A stretch of DNA of 64,000 nucleotides from Scolanthus callimorphus (GCA_033964015.1 CM066919.1:20772146-20836145), one strand, 5' to 3'. Positions 24,801-36,110 are shown, counted from the stretch's first letter. Notes: generated by a model from the letters alone, not told the origin. Translations and numbers: made by a program.

Positions 24801-27800
24801 TTATTCACTACAATTTCGAGTGTCTGAATCCAGAGGACGACTGTCAATGGATCCCTCGAAATTCGGCTCTTCCCGCAGTTCGCAAAGAGCTTATTTCAAA
24901 TTACTCAAATCGAATTTGCGAAACTAAGTAGCTTACCAGAACTGGACTGGGTAATTTGATCCAGGTACTAACAACGAGCTCGTTGCTAGTAAAAGTCGCA
25001 GGCACCACCTTGGAATGCCTGGCATCCCAATTCATCCCCCAAAAGGGAAAGACATTCCACCGGGAGGGACTAAACGGCCGAAACAGGGGCGAACCCCGGT
25101 GTAAGAACGGCATTCCCAGAGGACCCCTTTGTGTCCAGTCCCGATTTCATCATGGTTCGTTTTACCTTGACAAAGGAAGCTTTTGTGGCGCAACTCATAA
25201 ACAGGTTCTTACACCGGGGTAGAGCCCGAGGGCTCTAGGGGAGGGGTTGTGGGGGTTACAACCCCCCCTTTGAGGGTGATAGATTCGATGAACTCTGGGA
25301 AAACACGCCGTATCGGATAGCAACCGCGAAAGCAGCCCATCTCAACACCGATTATAACCAGTCCAACTTGGTGCTGCAACCCCCCTCTTAAAAAATCCTG
25401 GATCCGCCCCTGAACAGGCACCTGGCAGGGTGTTGTCTTACCTCATTTTTCTTGCCTTGTAGCTTAGGTTCTCTCCACGTGGCCGTCATCCATAACTCAC
25501 ACGTGAATTGTTGTCTAATGACGTCAATATCACCCAAGTACGAGATCCCACATCGAACAGAAACGATCACCTGTAAGGGTATAGCAAGCTGTTATGGAGA
25601 ACGCGGCACCATCGCGCACATCTGTCGGACTAGAAACTATCACATGCAGAGGTAAAGTTATAAGTAATGGAGATCCCTTAACGACTAGAAAATACCACCT
25701 GGGGTGAAAAGGTGAGGTGCCCGCGCTGTGACGGTATTAATTGTGCCGTGCCGTGTCTAAGCATTTTGATTGGATGATCAGTCATTTCGCGCGATTTGAT
25801 TGGCTGAATGTTCACGAGAAGGCGAGGTGTCCGCGCTGTGACGGTATTGTGCCGTGTCGTGTCGTGTCTAAGCATTTTGATTGGTTGATCAGTCATTTCG
25901 CGCGATTTGATTGGCTGAATGTTCACGAGAAGGCGAGGTGTCCGCGCTGTGACGGTATTGTGCCGTGTCGTGTCGTGTCTAAGCATTTTGTTTGATTGGT
26001 TGATCAGTCATTTCGCGCGATTTGATTGGCTGAATGTTCACGAGAAAGCGAGGTGTCCGCGCTGTGACGGTATTGTGCCGTGTCGTGTCGTGTCTAAGCA
26101 TTTTGATTGGTTGATCAGTCATTTCGCGCGATTTGATTGGCTGAATGTTCACGAGAAAGCGAGGTGTCCGCGCTGTGACGGTATTGTGCCGTGTCGTGTC
26201 GTGTCTAAGCATTTTGATTGGTTGATCAGTCATTTCGCGCGATTTGATTGGCTGAATGTTCACGAGAAAGCGAGGTGTCCGCGCTGTGACGGTTTTGTGC
26301 CGTGTCGTGTCGTGTCTAAGCATTTTGTTTGATTGGTTGATCAGTCATTTCGCGCGATTTGATTGGCTGAATGTTCACGAGAAAGCGAGGTGTCCGCGCT
26401 GTGACGGTATTGTGCCGTGTCGTGTCGTGTCTAAGCATTTTGTTTGATTGGTTGATCAGTCATTTCGCGCGATGATTGGCTGAATGTTCACGAGAAGGCG
26501 AGGTGTCCGCGCTGTGACGGTATTGTGCCGTGTCGTGTCGTGTCTAAGCATTTTGATTGGTTGATCAGTCATTTCGTGCGATTTGATTGGCTGAATGTTC
26601 ACGAGAAGGCAACGTTCCGTACCTCGCTCCGCCCCTTTTCACAATCATACCAAATCTGCTCTAACACTTTTCAGTGGCGTAGCTAATAAAGACCCTTTTT
26701 CCAAAATGACAATTTATAGGAAATATATTTGGCGTCCGATCCTATTCCCCTAAAAATTTATATCGTAGGAATGAAATTTTGCATGGTCTGTCTCCTAGCA
26801 ACGGAACTGCCAACGACTCGAAGCCAGAGCCCAACACGTTTTGAATGTCTCCTCGTTCGCAAAAGAACTCGAAAAAGGTGATCTAAACGCTCGAGCCGTT
26901 TTTTGCCGGCCTCTAGAATACATCAATTTACACGGATATAAGCATGAAAAACCATCGAAATGGTCATCGCAGTCATCGCTCGCTCCGAGGTGAAAATTTA
27001 TACTGCAGCATGATAGCATGCCGCATGATATTAGATGATCTTGATAATGTTGCGACAGTATCAAACTTCTTCTTCAAATGCTACTTGAAATGCAGTAAGA
27101 TTGATTGATATTTGGGAAAATCGTGCGATAAGGGTTTTTCCGGATTATCTAGAATAGAATTCGTACATAGACTTGCCACAAGTCGACCTCTCTGAGGATC
27201 CAACCTCACAAACATTTTTTTGAGAAAGTCTAAATTCGTACCATGTCGGGTCTTTTTAGTCATCATTTACCTCTTTACCTCACTGAACACATGTTTTGCA
27301 TCGTGATGACACAACTTTGTTTTCTTTGTTTAGTTAAATTACCCTGTAGAAATTTTACGACCTAATCTAGCACATTTGTTTGGCTTGTCATTTAATATAG
27401 CACATGTTTCACATTCTTTATTTGTTTTCATCCTTGAGCTATAATTAAAACACGAAACTTATATTCCATAGAGGCCCTATAGACCACGTTATCCCAAAGG
27501 CAATACCCTTTCTGTCTAGCCTTACGCGCTTCTTTTGTGCGTTCGGTTCATTTACACTCGTGTATAGCTTTCTCAAAGGTCAAAGAGCGAAAGATATCTG
27601 CCACTGCTGGCGTTTCCCGCCATTTTACACGCGTTACGGTATTACGTTTCTACATGTCAAGCGACGCGCAAAGGATGCAACCAAAACAAAGGTACATTAT
27701 GCGCTGCCTCGTATCACAGCATAATATCCCAAGCAAGATTTTCTTTTATGATCCTATCGAAACAGTTTTAACTTTCGCGTTGAAACCAGCCCGCGGAATT

Positions 27801-28566
27801 TATGCTTCATAAGTCTTTCTTACAAATGCGCCCTGTATTATGACAAATCGTATCCCGGGAATATTTGTATTGAAAAGAATTTAACAATTGGAGCAGTCGA
27901 GATTCTTGGCCAGTGGAGTAAAATTGATTTGCATGTGTTACCACAAAATTCACCAGTACTTTCAGATTTGCTTGGGACATTCGGGCTTTATTCCTTCGCC
28001 ACATAAATGTCGAACATATACCCAGGCTGTCATTGCTCATTGAGTAATTTAGCAAGTGTATTAACACAGAATCCGTTCCCACGGGACCACCAAAACAGGG
28101 TCTTGGTGTCTTGGTACACAAATTCACTTAAGCTTTATTAAGCAGGATAGGAAACAGAAAACATGGTAAATACTAGCTCATCCTAGAACAGCAGCTCGCT
28201 AAGTCCGTAATGCTGTTTGAGTACAGTTGTCAAACATGGACAGCACGGTAATTAAAGCCTTTATCCCAAATCCTTTGTGCTGAATGTGTTACTAACAATA
28301 AACCCTAGTTTTTCTTCGAAATAATTATACACAAGAAATTTAACGCTTTCTAAGTTATTGATGGTTTAAAAGAAGCTCTAAATTGCGAAACCAATACAGC
28401 AAATACATGAAAAGAGTCCATGAGCTATCGTGACTTTTCATGTCTCACCATGAAACATGCGGGCAATTACGAAACCAATTATATGGAGGATCAGCTTTTC
28501 AAAAACAAAGTTACCAACCTTCTCGGGTGGAGCTGGTGTTGTAGGACTAGGACTTGGTGAAGGCAT
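21863..28566 (-). CDS. Cys-loop-family pentameric ligand-gated ion channel subunit (Cys-less)
   Basis: This is a membrane channel subunit. Exons with clean GT-AG sites, all phase 0, are 25442-25570 (43 codons), 24174-24365 (64), 23759-24019 (87), 23080-23235 (52), 22306-22482 (59) and 21863-21910 (16). A first exon at 28519-28566 (ATG, proline-rich MPSPSPSPTTPAPPEK) is likely but has a weak GTTGGT donor. The extracellular part has the family's QQFTCELWMTATW strand and FDLTDFPLDYQ, but lacks the two cysteines of the Cys-loop. TM1 spans the join of the 87- and 52-codon exons. TM2 is RLSITLTLLLISVAYKFV, with Leu at the 9' gate and Asp at -1', hinting at cation selectivity. TM3 and TM4 are in the 59-codon exon, separated by only about ten residues (RSSSRRDMYN). 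No signal peptide is visible. Total seen is about 337 residues. A short 3' end exon was not found. The ligand is unknown. Confidence 0.9.
22021..22140 (+). repeat. Truncated copy of the 13.4-kb MITE
   Basis: It shares the left TIR (TTGTTGCC...CCAATCCAGATCATG) and interior with 13400-13551. The right inverted end is missing after ACAAAGGT. It lies in the intron between the last two known exons of the channel gene. Confidence 0.75.
22510..22680 (+). repeat. Short duplicated repeat in channel intron
   Basis: Two diverged copies of an ~85-bp unit (AAATATTATGGGTGCATTA...ACAAAATATGCGGAGAGG, then ...TACGCATTACATATACCAAATGG...ACAAAATACGCGAAGAGG) are in tandem. A third copy is at 20340-20425. Confidence 0.6.
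24563..24612 (+). repeat. SINE/LINE 3' tail
   Basis: The tail reads ATGTAAAGCGCTTGGAGC...AAGCGCTATATAA followed by short T/AC-rich repeats. The same tail occurs at 38469-38530 and 39822-39880. The 5' part of a retroposon is not recognisable here. Confidence 0.6.
24930..25440. other. Channel-gene intron segment, no exon accepted
   Basis: The minus strand has an open frame with a GTAAGC donor at 24934, but it does not fit the pLGIC alignment, and the 43- and 64-codon exons join in phase across it. The stretch 25205-25420 is a GC-rich repeat-like segment with AACCCCCCCTTTGAGGGT. Confidence 0.5.
25700..26620 (+). repeat. Eight-copy 111-bp tandem array with E2F-like and CCAAT sites
   Basis: The word TGAATGTTCACGAGAA starts at 25805, 25916, 26031, 26142, 26253, 26368, 26481 and 26592, so the period is 111 bp. 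Spacings of 115 bp come from a 4-bp TTTG insertion in some units, and one unit lost two bases. Each unit holds two ATTGG (inverted CCAAT) boxes around TTTCGCGC, an exact E2F-type core, lost only in the last unit (TTTCGTGC). Since 111 is divisible by three, both strands read open for long runs, but the 4-bp insertions shift frame. I read it as non-coding. It lies in the first large intron of the channel gene. Confidence 0.9.
26621..28510. other. Remainder of the channel gene's large intron
   Basis: No further channel exon was found between the tandem array and the proline-rich first-exon candidate at 28519-28566. The sequence is AT-rich, and open frames here lack splice support. Confidence 0.45.
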
Positions 28567-29486
28567 TGTTTATAGACACCAAGTACAATGTAAGACGCTT
28601 GTTTCTCACTCACAGAAAGGCTACTTTTCGGTTACACGACTTTCAGAAACTAACGGAGTAGTGTCTTGACCGTCGCGAGGGAAAACTGCTGTTGTAACAC
28701 GGCGGAACTGTCGTGCTTGCTGTAGAGGCTTTCCAAGACAACTCTAAAAGCAGAAACGCGTTCTTGGGCTCAAGAATGTCCCTGTTTGTTGGTCTCTTCT
28801 AATTTATGGATGCCTAGAAGCATTTACTTGCTAATTACCATATCTCATGTGCAGATAAAGGCTGTCCATCGGAAGATGCAAACAAAACCAAGAATGCCCC
28901 GTCTTTTTAAGTGCGATTGACATGTCTGTGACACCTTCATTTGTAAACTGAGTCAATACAATTTTAAGTGAATTTCTGATTGGCAGTTACTCTGCCTTCG
29001 TCAATATTATCAAGCCATACGACGCTTGAAAGTCGGTTTATAAAGTTCTGATAGGGTCAAGTTTAGGAGTATCAAGTAGATTTCTAGCGAGCTAGACAAA
29101 CTCAGATGGAATTCCGTTTATGAAGAGAGCCTTTTTTGCGAGGATTCAAAACGCAGGTCTAGGCCGTGGTCGGACCACGTGGTCTAGGCCGTGCCTACGC
29201 TTGTCCCGGAATGGTCCTCGCACTTTCTGCAACAATTATTTTCCCCGGCGGCCGATTTATCAGGTCCTTCGAAATTTTGACAAGCGCGCCCGGTATTTCA
29301 ACATTGACAGGACGAAAGGCCTTGAAATAGAAATGCATTTTCCTGGGACAATGGCTAAATTCCTTCATAGGATTTGTTATGAACTGAGACAAAGTGCTCG
29401 AAGTTCCCAAGTGGATAAGGATGTTATCGGAAATCGAAACTTAAAAAGCGTGTTTCGAACGTGAGTGCTTCTCTGGTGCGCACCTA
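28567..29486. other. Intergenic stretch upstream of the channel gene
   Basis: This would contain the channel promoter, but no clear TATA box was seen. A short palindrome-rich patch lies around 29160-29200 (GGCCGTGGTCGGACCACGTG). The 114-codon plus-strand ORF at 29120-29464 has no recognisable features. Confidence 0.4.
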
Positions 29487-30435
29487 TTATGCACTAGTCA
29501 TTTGCTTCCACCGACCCCCCACCCCCGCGACATGCGGGGATTTTGTCAGGCAATACTGGGGGAAATATCAGTGGTTTGTCTTGTATTCTTGCCCCGATCC
29601 CCAGGGAGTTTACTTCAAATTGCTATGGCTCAGATAACCGGCCGGGGGAATGGCGGGGGAAACACACAAAACACCTGTCTTTTCATTTCGGCAAAGACAC
29701 AGTACTGGTTTTGACATATTAGGGAAGTTTCTTGTATCCATCTTGTGGAGGGTGGAATTTGTCCCTTGGGTGGGGGAGGGGGGCCTAGGGGTTTGCGGTG
29801 ATGCGGTATTGGCTGTGTTTTTGCTCGGTTTTGCGGATAAAAAGCTTAAAAGTTACGGTTATGCGGTATTTTCAAAGTCTACGGTGTGCGAAAATTGGTG
29901 AAATAGTCTGCGATCGATCACAAGGTAATTTGTGTACAAAAATGCGGTATTGCCGTGTTTGCGAGTTCTACGGTTAACGGTATTTAGTGTCCCGAGACTC
30001 TCGAATTGCAGTAAAACACAAGTTACACACTGGCGGATGGTTGTAGGGCTCAAGACAATCTTCCGCTCACGTTTTGCTTGAATAGAAGGTCTCATTGCCA
30101 TTGGATACCACGGAATCGTTAGCGGAAACGGCATTGATTGACTTCGCGTGTGATTTCGGCGCCATTTAAGATATAAAAGAAAAACGTTTTTGCCGTGAGC
30201 GGTATTCCCGAAAAATCTGTGCGGAAAGGCGGTATTTTCGAAATTTTTGTGCGGTTTTGAGAACCCCCATAGGCCCCCCTCGTGTAGGAAATGTTTCCCC
30301 GGGGTGTAGGGAATTTGCCAAGGCGTTCTCCCTGGTAGGCGGTGGAATTATTTCAAATTTGACAACATCTGTTTCATATTCCCCTGCTATGTCGCGGGGG
30401 TTGGGGGTCGGTGGAAACAAATGACTAGTGCATAA
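29487..30435. repeat. ~950-bp element with ~47-bp TIRs
   Basis: The left end TTATGCACTAGTCATTTG is inverted at the right end as CAAATGACTAGTGCATAA. Pairing continues through the C-rich ACCCCCGCGACAT block. The interior has scattered ATGCGGTATT words (about 29802, 29859, 29940) and related GCGGTATTTTCGAA words (about 30200-30245). No transposase ORF is present, so it is a non-autonomous DNA element. Confidence 0.85.
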
Positions 30436-30659
30436 AAACTCTCATGCCGGCACAACAACAACACAACACAACAACAAACAAACAAACAACTCAAAACAGT
30501 TTATTGTGTCCTCCATAAATAAGTAGACTGCACTGGAAGAGCGGATAGAATTATGTGAATTCTTTCTTTGGCGTAATTCGGCATGTCTCCGCAAGACATG
30601 ATTGGGATTCCTGTGTTGACATGTTATCTTGCTTGACGGAGGCATTGTGGGTAAATTTA

Positions 30660-30708
30660 ATGGCAGACGGACGGAGGCGTCTACTCGAAACCACGAAAGC
30701 CTTGAAAG
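30660..30708 (+). CDS. Candidate first coding exon
   Basis: The product is not recognised. An ATG at 30660 opens 16 codons, MADGRRRLLETTKALK, that end in a strong donor, AAAG|GTGAG at 30709. The exon is phase 1. No in-phase second exon was identified before the ABHD6 start at 32168, so the partner exon may lie elsewhere or the exon may be chance. It lies on the same strand as ABHD6, 1.5 kb upstream. Confidence 0.35.
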
Positions 30709-31398
30709 GTGAGAAAACTGCCAGAGTGTTTTTATATCCTATGTGCTATTATTCAACGCACCTCTGTTAGAAGATGATATACTGCTTATTTCTCTACCAA
30801 ATAGTTCGCAATGAAGCAGTGTAGTGTTAGCGTGTTAGCAGTGTTAAACTGCTGTGTGTGTTCTACGAAACAAAGAACGGTGCGAGTCATGTATCGGCCT
30901 GTAAAAAAAGTAAAGAAGCACAAATTACGTAACACTTGAAACCCTTCTTTATCATGCATTCTATGAATATATAAATTATAGCACTCTATAAACTGAAAGA
31001 GTATGGTAAAAATGGCGTTCTCCCTCGTTCTTTTGTGCTCGACCTATCTAATCTTTTACAATGGTCACTAGCATACAGTAGCTGTCAACTCACCGGCACA
31101 TTGCATTGGGCGGGTGTCACAAGATTTTGAAGCCTGTCACCTGCATAATGATTACAAACAATTCTTGATTTGCAATCATTCCTTTGGGAATATAATAACA
31201 AAAGCACGGCAGCCATGTTGGTGACCTGAATAAAAGGAGCAAATGAACTTTCTTTTGTTCTGCACCACCAACATGGCCACCAGTGACGTCACATGCAAAC
31301 CAAGAATTTCATACATTTACTGTATTTCACCAGCATTGTCACTCTCGGGTTTTTTGTGTGCATTTTCTGTATTTACCTGCCACGTAAGGGAGAATAAG

Positions 31399-31883
31399 CT
31401 CATCACGGTTTCTGCTGCCATTTTGTTGAGTAGGCAAGAAGTTCAAAATCGCACATAAACACTGCAAATGCAAAGTGAAATCATTGCAAAAATATCAAAC
31501 ATATCAACAAAATATTAATCATAGCATTGAGATAGTGACTGAAACAGTTTACCTGCAAAGTTTGGAGGTTTTACAGCTACTGTATGAATTGAGCAATTGC
31601 ATTTTTAATACTTCATACTGATGCCTGTAAAATCTGTGTGCATCAATGTGTAAAAAGCCTGTCAAAATACAGGATAGATGTGGAAAACTAATAACTACAA
31701 TCGCTCGCTTTAGGGAAAGTGTAGGAAGCTGAAATTTAGTACACTGATTGCTTGGGCACTGAGTATTTTGTTGTTAATAAGTGCAATATTTTCGCAATGA
31801 TTTCACTTCACATTTGCAGAGTTTATGTGGGATTTTGTAATTTTTGCCTACTCAACAAAATGGCGGCGGAAACCATGATAAGG
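31399..31883. repeat. Inverted repeat pair (~95-bp arms)
   Basis: CATTTTGTTGAGTAGGCAA and AAGTGAAATCATTGCAAAAA near 31425-31490 recur inverted at about 31790-31865 (GCAATGATTTCACTT, then CCTACTCAACAAAATG). The ~290-bp centre has no ORF. This is a foldback-type MITE just upstream of ABHD6. Confidence 0.8.
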
Positions 31884-32167
31884 CCTCTCTAACTGCAAAC
31901 CCTTACACCCCCTCCTTATATGAGGGAGTACCCCTACAGGCCTCTAGAAAAGGTTCATGTACAGTACTATACAGTATTTCAAAAACCATCCAGTAAGATG
32001 TCAGTCGCTTTCTCATGTGCATATCATTATTGCAGTATGAGTCAATGTCACATGAAAGATAGGAAAAATGGAAGAAATGATATTTGAAAAATCTAATTCC
32101 CTTTTTGTTAGATTCATTCAACAGAAGCAACAATATCCAAGAGAGCTGTCCATAATATAGCACCAGT

Positions 32168-35100
32168 ATGGAGTGGATGATGTCATTCTTAGCATTGACA
32201 ACAGTTTTTGTTGTGGTCTTGATAATGTTGTTGTCTGTGTACTTCTTCAAGCCTTCTCTTTTTATAGATGCAATACAAAGGTAGGTGATCTGGTCTGTGT
32301 GTGTTTGTTGGGGGGAGGGGGCCTGGGAGGGGGAAAGTGTAGCATGGCAAACCATATTTTGGGGCCCTGGATATTAAATTTACCCAAATACAATGGCCAT
32401 TTGAAGACAATCGATCGGTAGATTTTCAGTATAAATTGGATGGGAGGCTGAGACCCCTTTCCCTCACCACTCCCCCACACCTGCTACGGGCATGTTCTGT
32501 CATAATAATCATAATAATCATAATAATCACACATACATTTGGGCCCCACCAAGCCAACGACGTAGTAGAGTTGTACTAGATGTACCATAGGATTATATTT
32601 AGTGTAGCTTTGTAATCGTTCACATGACCTGAACTCATGGTTCACGGTCCAGGTGTCATGGCTGCCCTCTTGATTAAACTGCTTGTGAGTGAAACTCAAC
32701 TGGTTGTTCCCTTTTAATACTGGTGCAAAAAGGACGGTATAGACCAATTTCGGTATACTAAAAATTATTCTTGCATCTGAGGCTCGCAGAGGAATAAATC
32801 AAAAGAAACCGCATCAGCATCGAAAAAATTAAAAATTTATTTATTTTGCTTTATTCTCCTGACCCTCATTTTTCAAGTTGGAATTTTAATATATCGAAAG
32901 TGGTCTACTGTATTATACAAATTTTGTCAAATTTCTGTTTTGAAGAGTTTTAGAGAGCTAATTTGTGTATCTAAACACTGAGTATACTGGTATTTCGCTA
33001 GGGAAATAGAGATTTGTAGAAAATTTCCAATTTTATAAGAGTTTGTATAGGAATTGGCAGGGCAAAATTGATGTTCAGTTCACGAAACAGTAATTTTGTG
33101 TTCATTCCTTTACGTCTAAGGTGGAACATGTTCAGAGCTTCCTTCTCCAACAAGAGAATAAGAATAGGTGATTTTGAGTTCTCCTATATTGAGAGAGGTA
33201 GTGAGAAGACAACAGAAAAGACCATTGTCTTAGTTCATGGATTCACTGCTAGTAAAGATGTTTGGTGCCAAATGTCCCATGCATTACCCAAGACTTACCA
33301 TCTGATTGCCCTGGATTTACCTGGCCATGGCAAAACTACCAGGAAACACCATGATGATTTTAGTATTCCAGCACAAGTGAGAAAGTTACACCAGGTATTT
33401 GGAGGAACTGGAAGAAACTTCTATTTAGTTCTGTAATTTTTTTTAGGATCTGCCAGGCTATACACAGTCTATGCTAAATTGAACACGTCATTTGTGACTA
33501 TTCATACACCTCCCTTGAGTAAATATGACCCTGACCCACCCCCTGGGATTTCCATGAACAATACTGTGATTGTATATGAAGTATAATGCATTTGACACCC
33601 CCGCCCCCCCAATGTTTTTTAGGGGTCAAAATCAGCAATCTGTTATTTTGGTGGTTTTCTGAACGAAAATGGTTTGGGTGGCATTTTTTCTGCCTACCAT
33701 TTTTACCTTCAAGTACCCCTCGGGACTCCACCCCTCTGGAATTTCCCAATTCAGTTCCATGGGTGAGGTGTGGACCTTTTTCTGGGATCACACATCTGAG
33801 CTCTACCTGCATGACACATTATTTTAGTGGACAGGTTGTTGTAGATTAAATTGTTGACAGGTGTTCATTTATTCCCTTAGTTCATACAAGCATTAGGAAT
33901 TGACCAGAGAAAGTTCCATATTGCTGGGAATTCAATGGGTGGCCACATAGCTGGAGTATATGCAGCAAAGCACCCATCATTGGTCGCATCAGCAATTCTC
34001 TTGTGTCCTGCTGGAATTGATGCACCACAACATAGTGAATACATCAATGAAGTTTTGAAAACTGGACAAAAGAATTATCTCATACCTGAAACTCCTGAAG
34101 ATTTCCAAAAAATGATCAACAAAGTGCTTCACAAGAAAGTTACTATACCCTACTTTATAGCCAAGCTATTTGCTGATGTGAGGAAACCATGCAAAGATTT
34201 CTATCAAAAAGGTACAACCCAATGCAGTGCAACAGCAATGGGTCTTGCCCACCACAACGATCCACAGGAATCAAGATACCTTTTTCTGCAACTGGATTAT
34301 TTTCATTCAGGGGCACCTAATGATCATTTTCAGTAAAATATCTGTTCGGATTTCACTGCGAGAGCTGAAATTTTGCTACAGAATTTTAAAGCTTTAATTT
34401 TTCATATGTAGTTTATATAGGGCTTCTGGAAAAACATGGAAAAAATATACTGAAATTATGCAGGATTTGAGGGCAAAATACACTTAAAAGTATGCAGAAA
34501 ATCTTCAATTATGCGGGAAATTGCGCAGGATTGTGTAATAATTTTGAGGGAGATGTTTAAAAAATTACGCGGAAAATAGTCAATTACACCAGCTTATGTC
34601 AGCTTTAATGCCATAATATGGTAACCAGCTCCTTGCATAAACTAAAAGCTTTCTCGGTTGGCACATTTCCCCTTGAAGTTTCTAAAATCCTAAACTAATC
34701 ACAGTAAAATACTGCAGGTGTGAGGTGTTCATCTTTATTTGTTATATTTATTTTTTTAGTTTTAGAGGATATTATTCACCCAGACCATCGTTTCCTTCTC
34801 CATCATGTTCTTGAGGATATCCATGCACCTACTCTGGTTCTGTGGGGGGTTGATGACAAGGTATGTAGTATAGTATGATTTTTTTCTATAAATTATGTAC
34901 CTGCCTTGTACCCTCTACTGATTTTTGAGGCAAGAGTGGTCAACTAGGAGCGAAATAGTACGAAAGGCCTCCCTTGGTCATTTGTGTCAGCAATAAATCC
35001 TTCCAAGAGTCCTTTGCATAGAACGCTTCTCAGTCTTTCCTCGCGTTCTCTGTCTTTCCAATATTTTTCTGACTTACGCCTAAGGAAGACGGGTCATAAA

Positions 35101-35689
35101 GAAGCTATCGGAAGAATACTTGTAATGTGGTTAGGTGCATTTTGATTCTTTGTAAAGGGCCAAGTTAGGTAAAACTCTAGCACTACCACTGGAAAGAGCT
35201 CTCTCAAATTAGTGTTCCAGCCAAGTTTTAAAATTTTAAGCTTAGTGTGCAAAAACAGCTTACTAAAATCAAATTGCAGCTAAAAATTCCAGTTGAGTGA
35301 GATAATATAAGTAGCTCACTGTGTTTGCTTGGCAAAATCTTGCACAAAAGCAAAATTAATCATGGACCAAAGATCAAAGTCTCTACAAAGTTTATCTATA
35401 AATTTCATCTTAGAAAAAAGATCTTGTCTGAGTGTTGAAACCCACTAGACTGCTGCTCAGTCACTTACATTTCAGCTTAGAAAAATATGTTGTTTAAAAA
35501 CTGCATTTTTAACAAATTATTATTTTTCTCCAGATAATTCATGTCTCTTCTGTTGATGTAATAAAAGAGAAGGTCAAGAATTGTCAAGTCCAAATCTTAG
35601 AAAGGTGTGGTCATGCCATTTCCCTTGAGAGGCCTTTTAAAACTGCTAAATTGATTAAGGAATTTCTTGATGCTTTAGAGAATCACTGA
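32168..35689 (+). CDS. ABHD6: Monoacylglycerol lipase ABHD6-type (alpha/beta hydrolase 6)
   Basis: This is a serine hydrolase expected to cleave monoacylglycerols such as 2-arachidonoylglycerol, membrane-anchored. Five exons with matching phases are 32168-32280, 33121-33394, 33881-34211, 34760-34860 and 35534-35689 (TGA), giving 324 residues against 337 in human ABHD6. Exon 1 encodes a membrane helix (residues ~6-28) then FFKPSLFIDAIQ. The core shows IVLVHGFTASKDVW (oxyanion HG), the nucleophile elbow GNSMGG with Ser147, Asp272 in LWGVDDK and His300 in CGHAISLERP. These positions nearly equal human Ser148/Asp278/His306. The exon 4 acceptor has two usable AGs six bases apart (NAGNNNNAG-like), so a two-residue variant is possible. 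An alternative ATG at 33071 would skip the membrane anchor. Everything is intact. Intron 3 holds a repeat shared with 37.4-37.9 kb. Confidence 0.93.
32503..32530 (+). repeat. Microsatellite (ATAATC)n
   Basis: About four copies of ATAATC or TAATCA in tandem lie in ABHD6 intron 1. Confidence 0.8.
34595..34745 (+). repeat. Single copy of the 37.4-kb tandem unit in ABHD6 intron 3
   Basis: It shares TATGGTAACCAGCTCCTTGC, AAACTAAAAGCTTTC and CTAATCACAGTAAAAT with the units at 37370-37870. Confidence 0.7.
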
Positions 35690-36034
35690 GAAATTTGTGT
35701 TACATTTTAAAAATTCGAAAAAACGTGAATGTCTGAACTTAATGAAAATCATTTAATATTGCAACACCAATTAAGGAGACTGAATTAGATACTGTAGCAT
35801 CGGTAATAGACATAGTGTTTTCAGTTTTATATTTTTAAGAGGTCCAACGTAAAGTTGTGTGCCATGTAGCAATGTGAATGTGAAAAATGAGCATGAAGTT
35901 ATGAGGGATGCTAATGGCTGCTTTACAACCTATGTAAGTATTTTTCTTGGCAATGTTGCCTTGAGAGAAATACTGCTGAAACGCCATGGAGTCACAGGAA
36001 TTAGTTTTTGTAAGATAATAAAACAATTTAAGTG

Positions 36035-36110
36035 ACTTCAGTGGGATTTGAAAACCCATGACCTTTGGCTTTCATGTTCCTACACTCTGCCGACTAAGCT
36101 ATAGTAATAG
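36035..36110 (-). repeat. Degenerate tRNA-like sequence
   Basis: The minus strand shows an A-box-like TAGCTTAGTCGGCAGAGT, an anticodon-region ACATGAAAGCC and a B-box-like GGTTTTCAAATCCCAC. It matches the tRNA-like piece at 1-57 in arrangement (ACATGAAAGTC and GGTTCGAATCCCAC). The T-loop is degraded, so I expect it to be non-functional. Confidence 0.55.

Noticed and set aside
24901..25113. Minus-strand ORF with GTAAGC donor inside the channel gene
   Set aside because: It does not match the channel alignment, and the exons on both sides join in phase and in homology without it.
25678..26447. Long ORFs on both strands through the 111-bp array
   Set aside because: They arise because 111 is divisible by three, and 4-bp insertions break the frame.
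29120..29464. 114-codon plus-strand ORF beginning MKRAFF
   Set aside because: It runs through a palindrome-rich patch and shows no domain or splice support.
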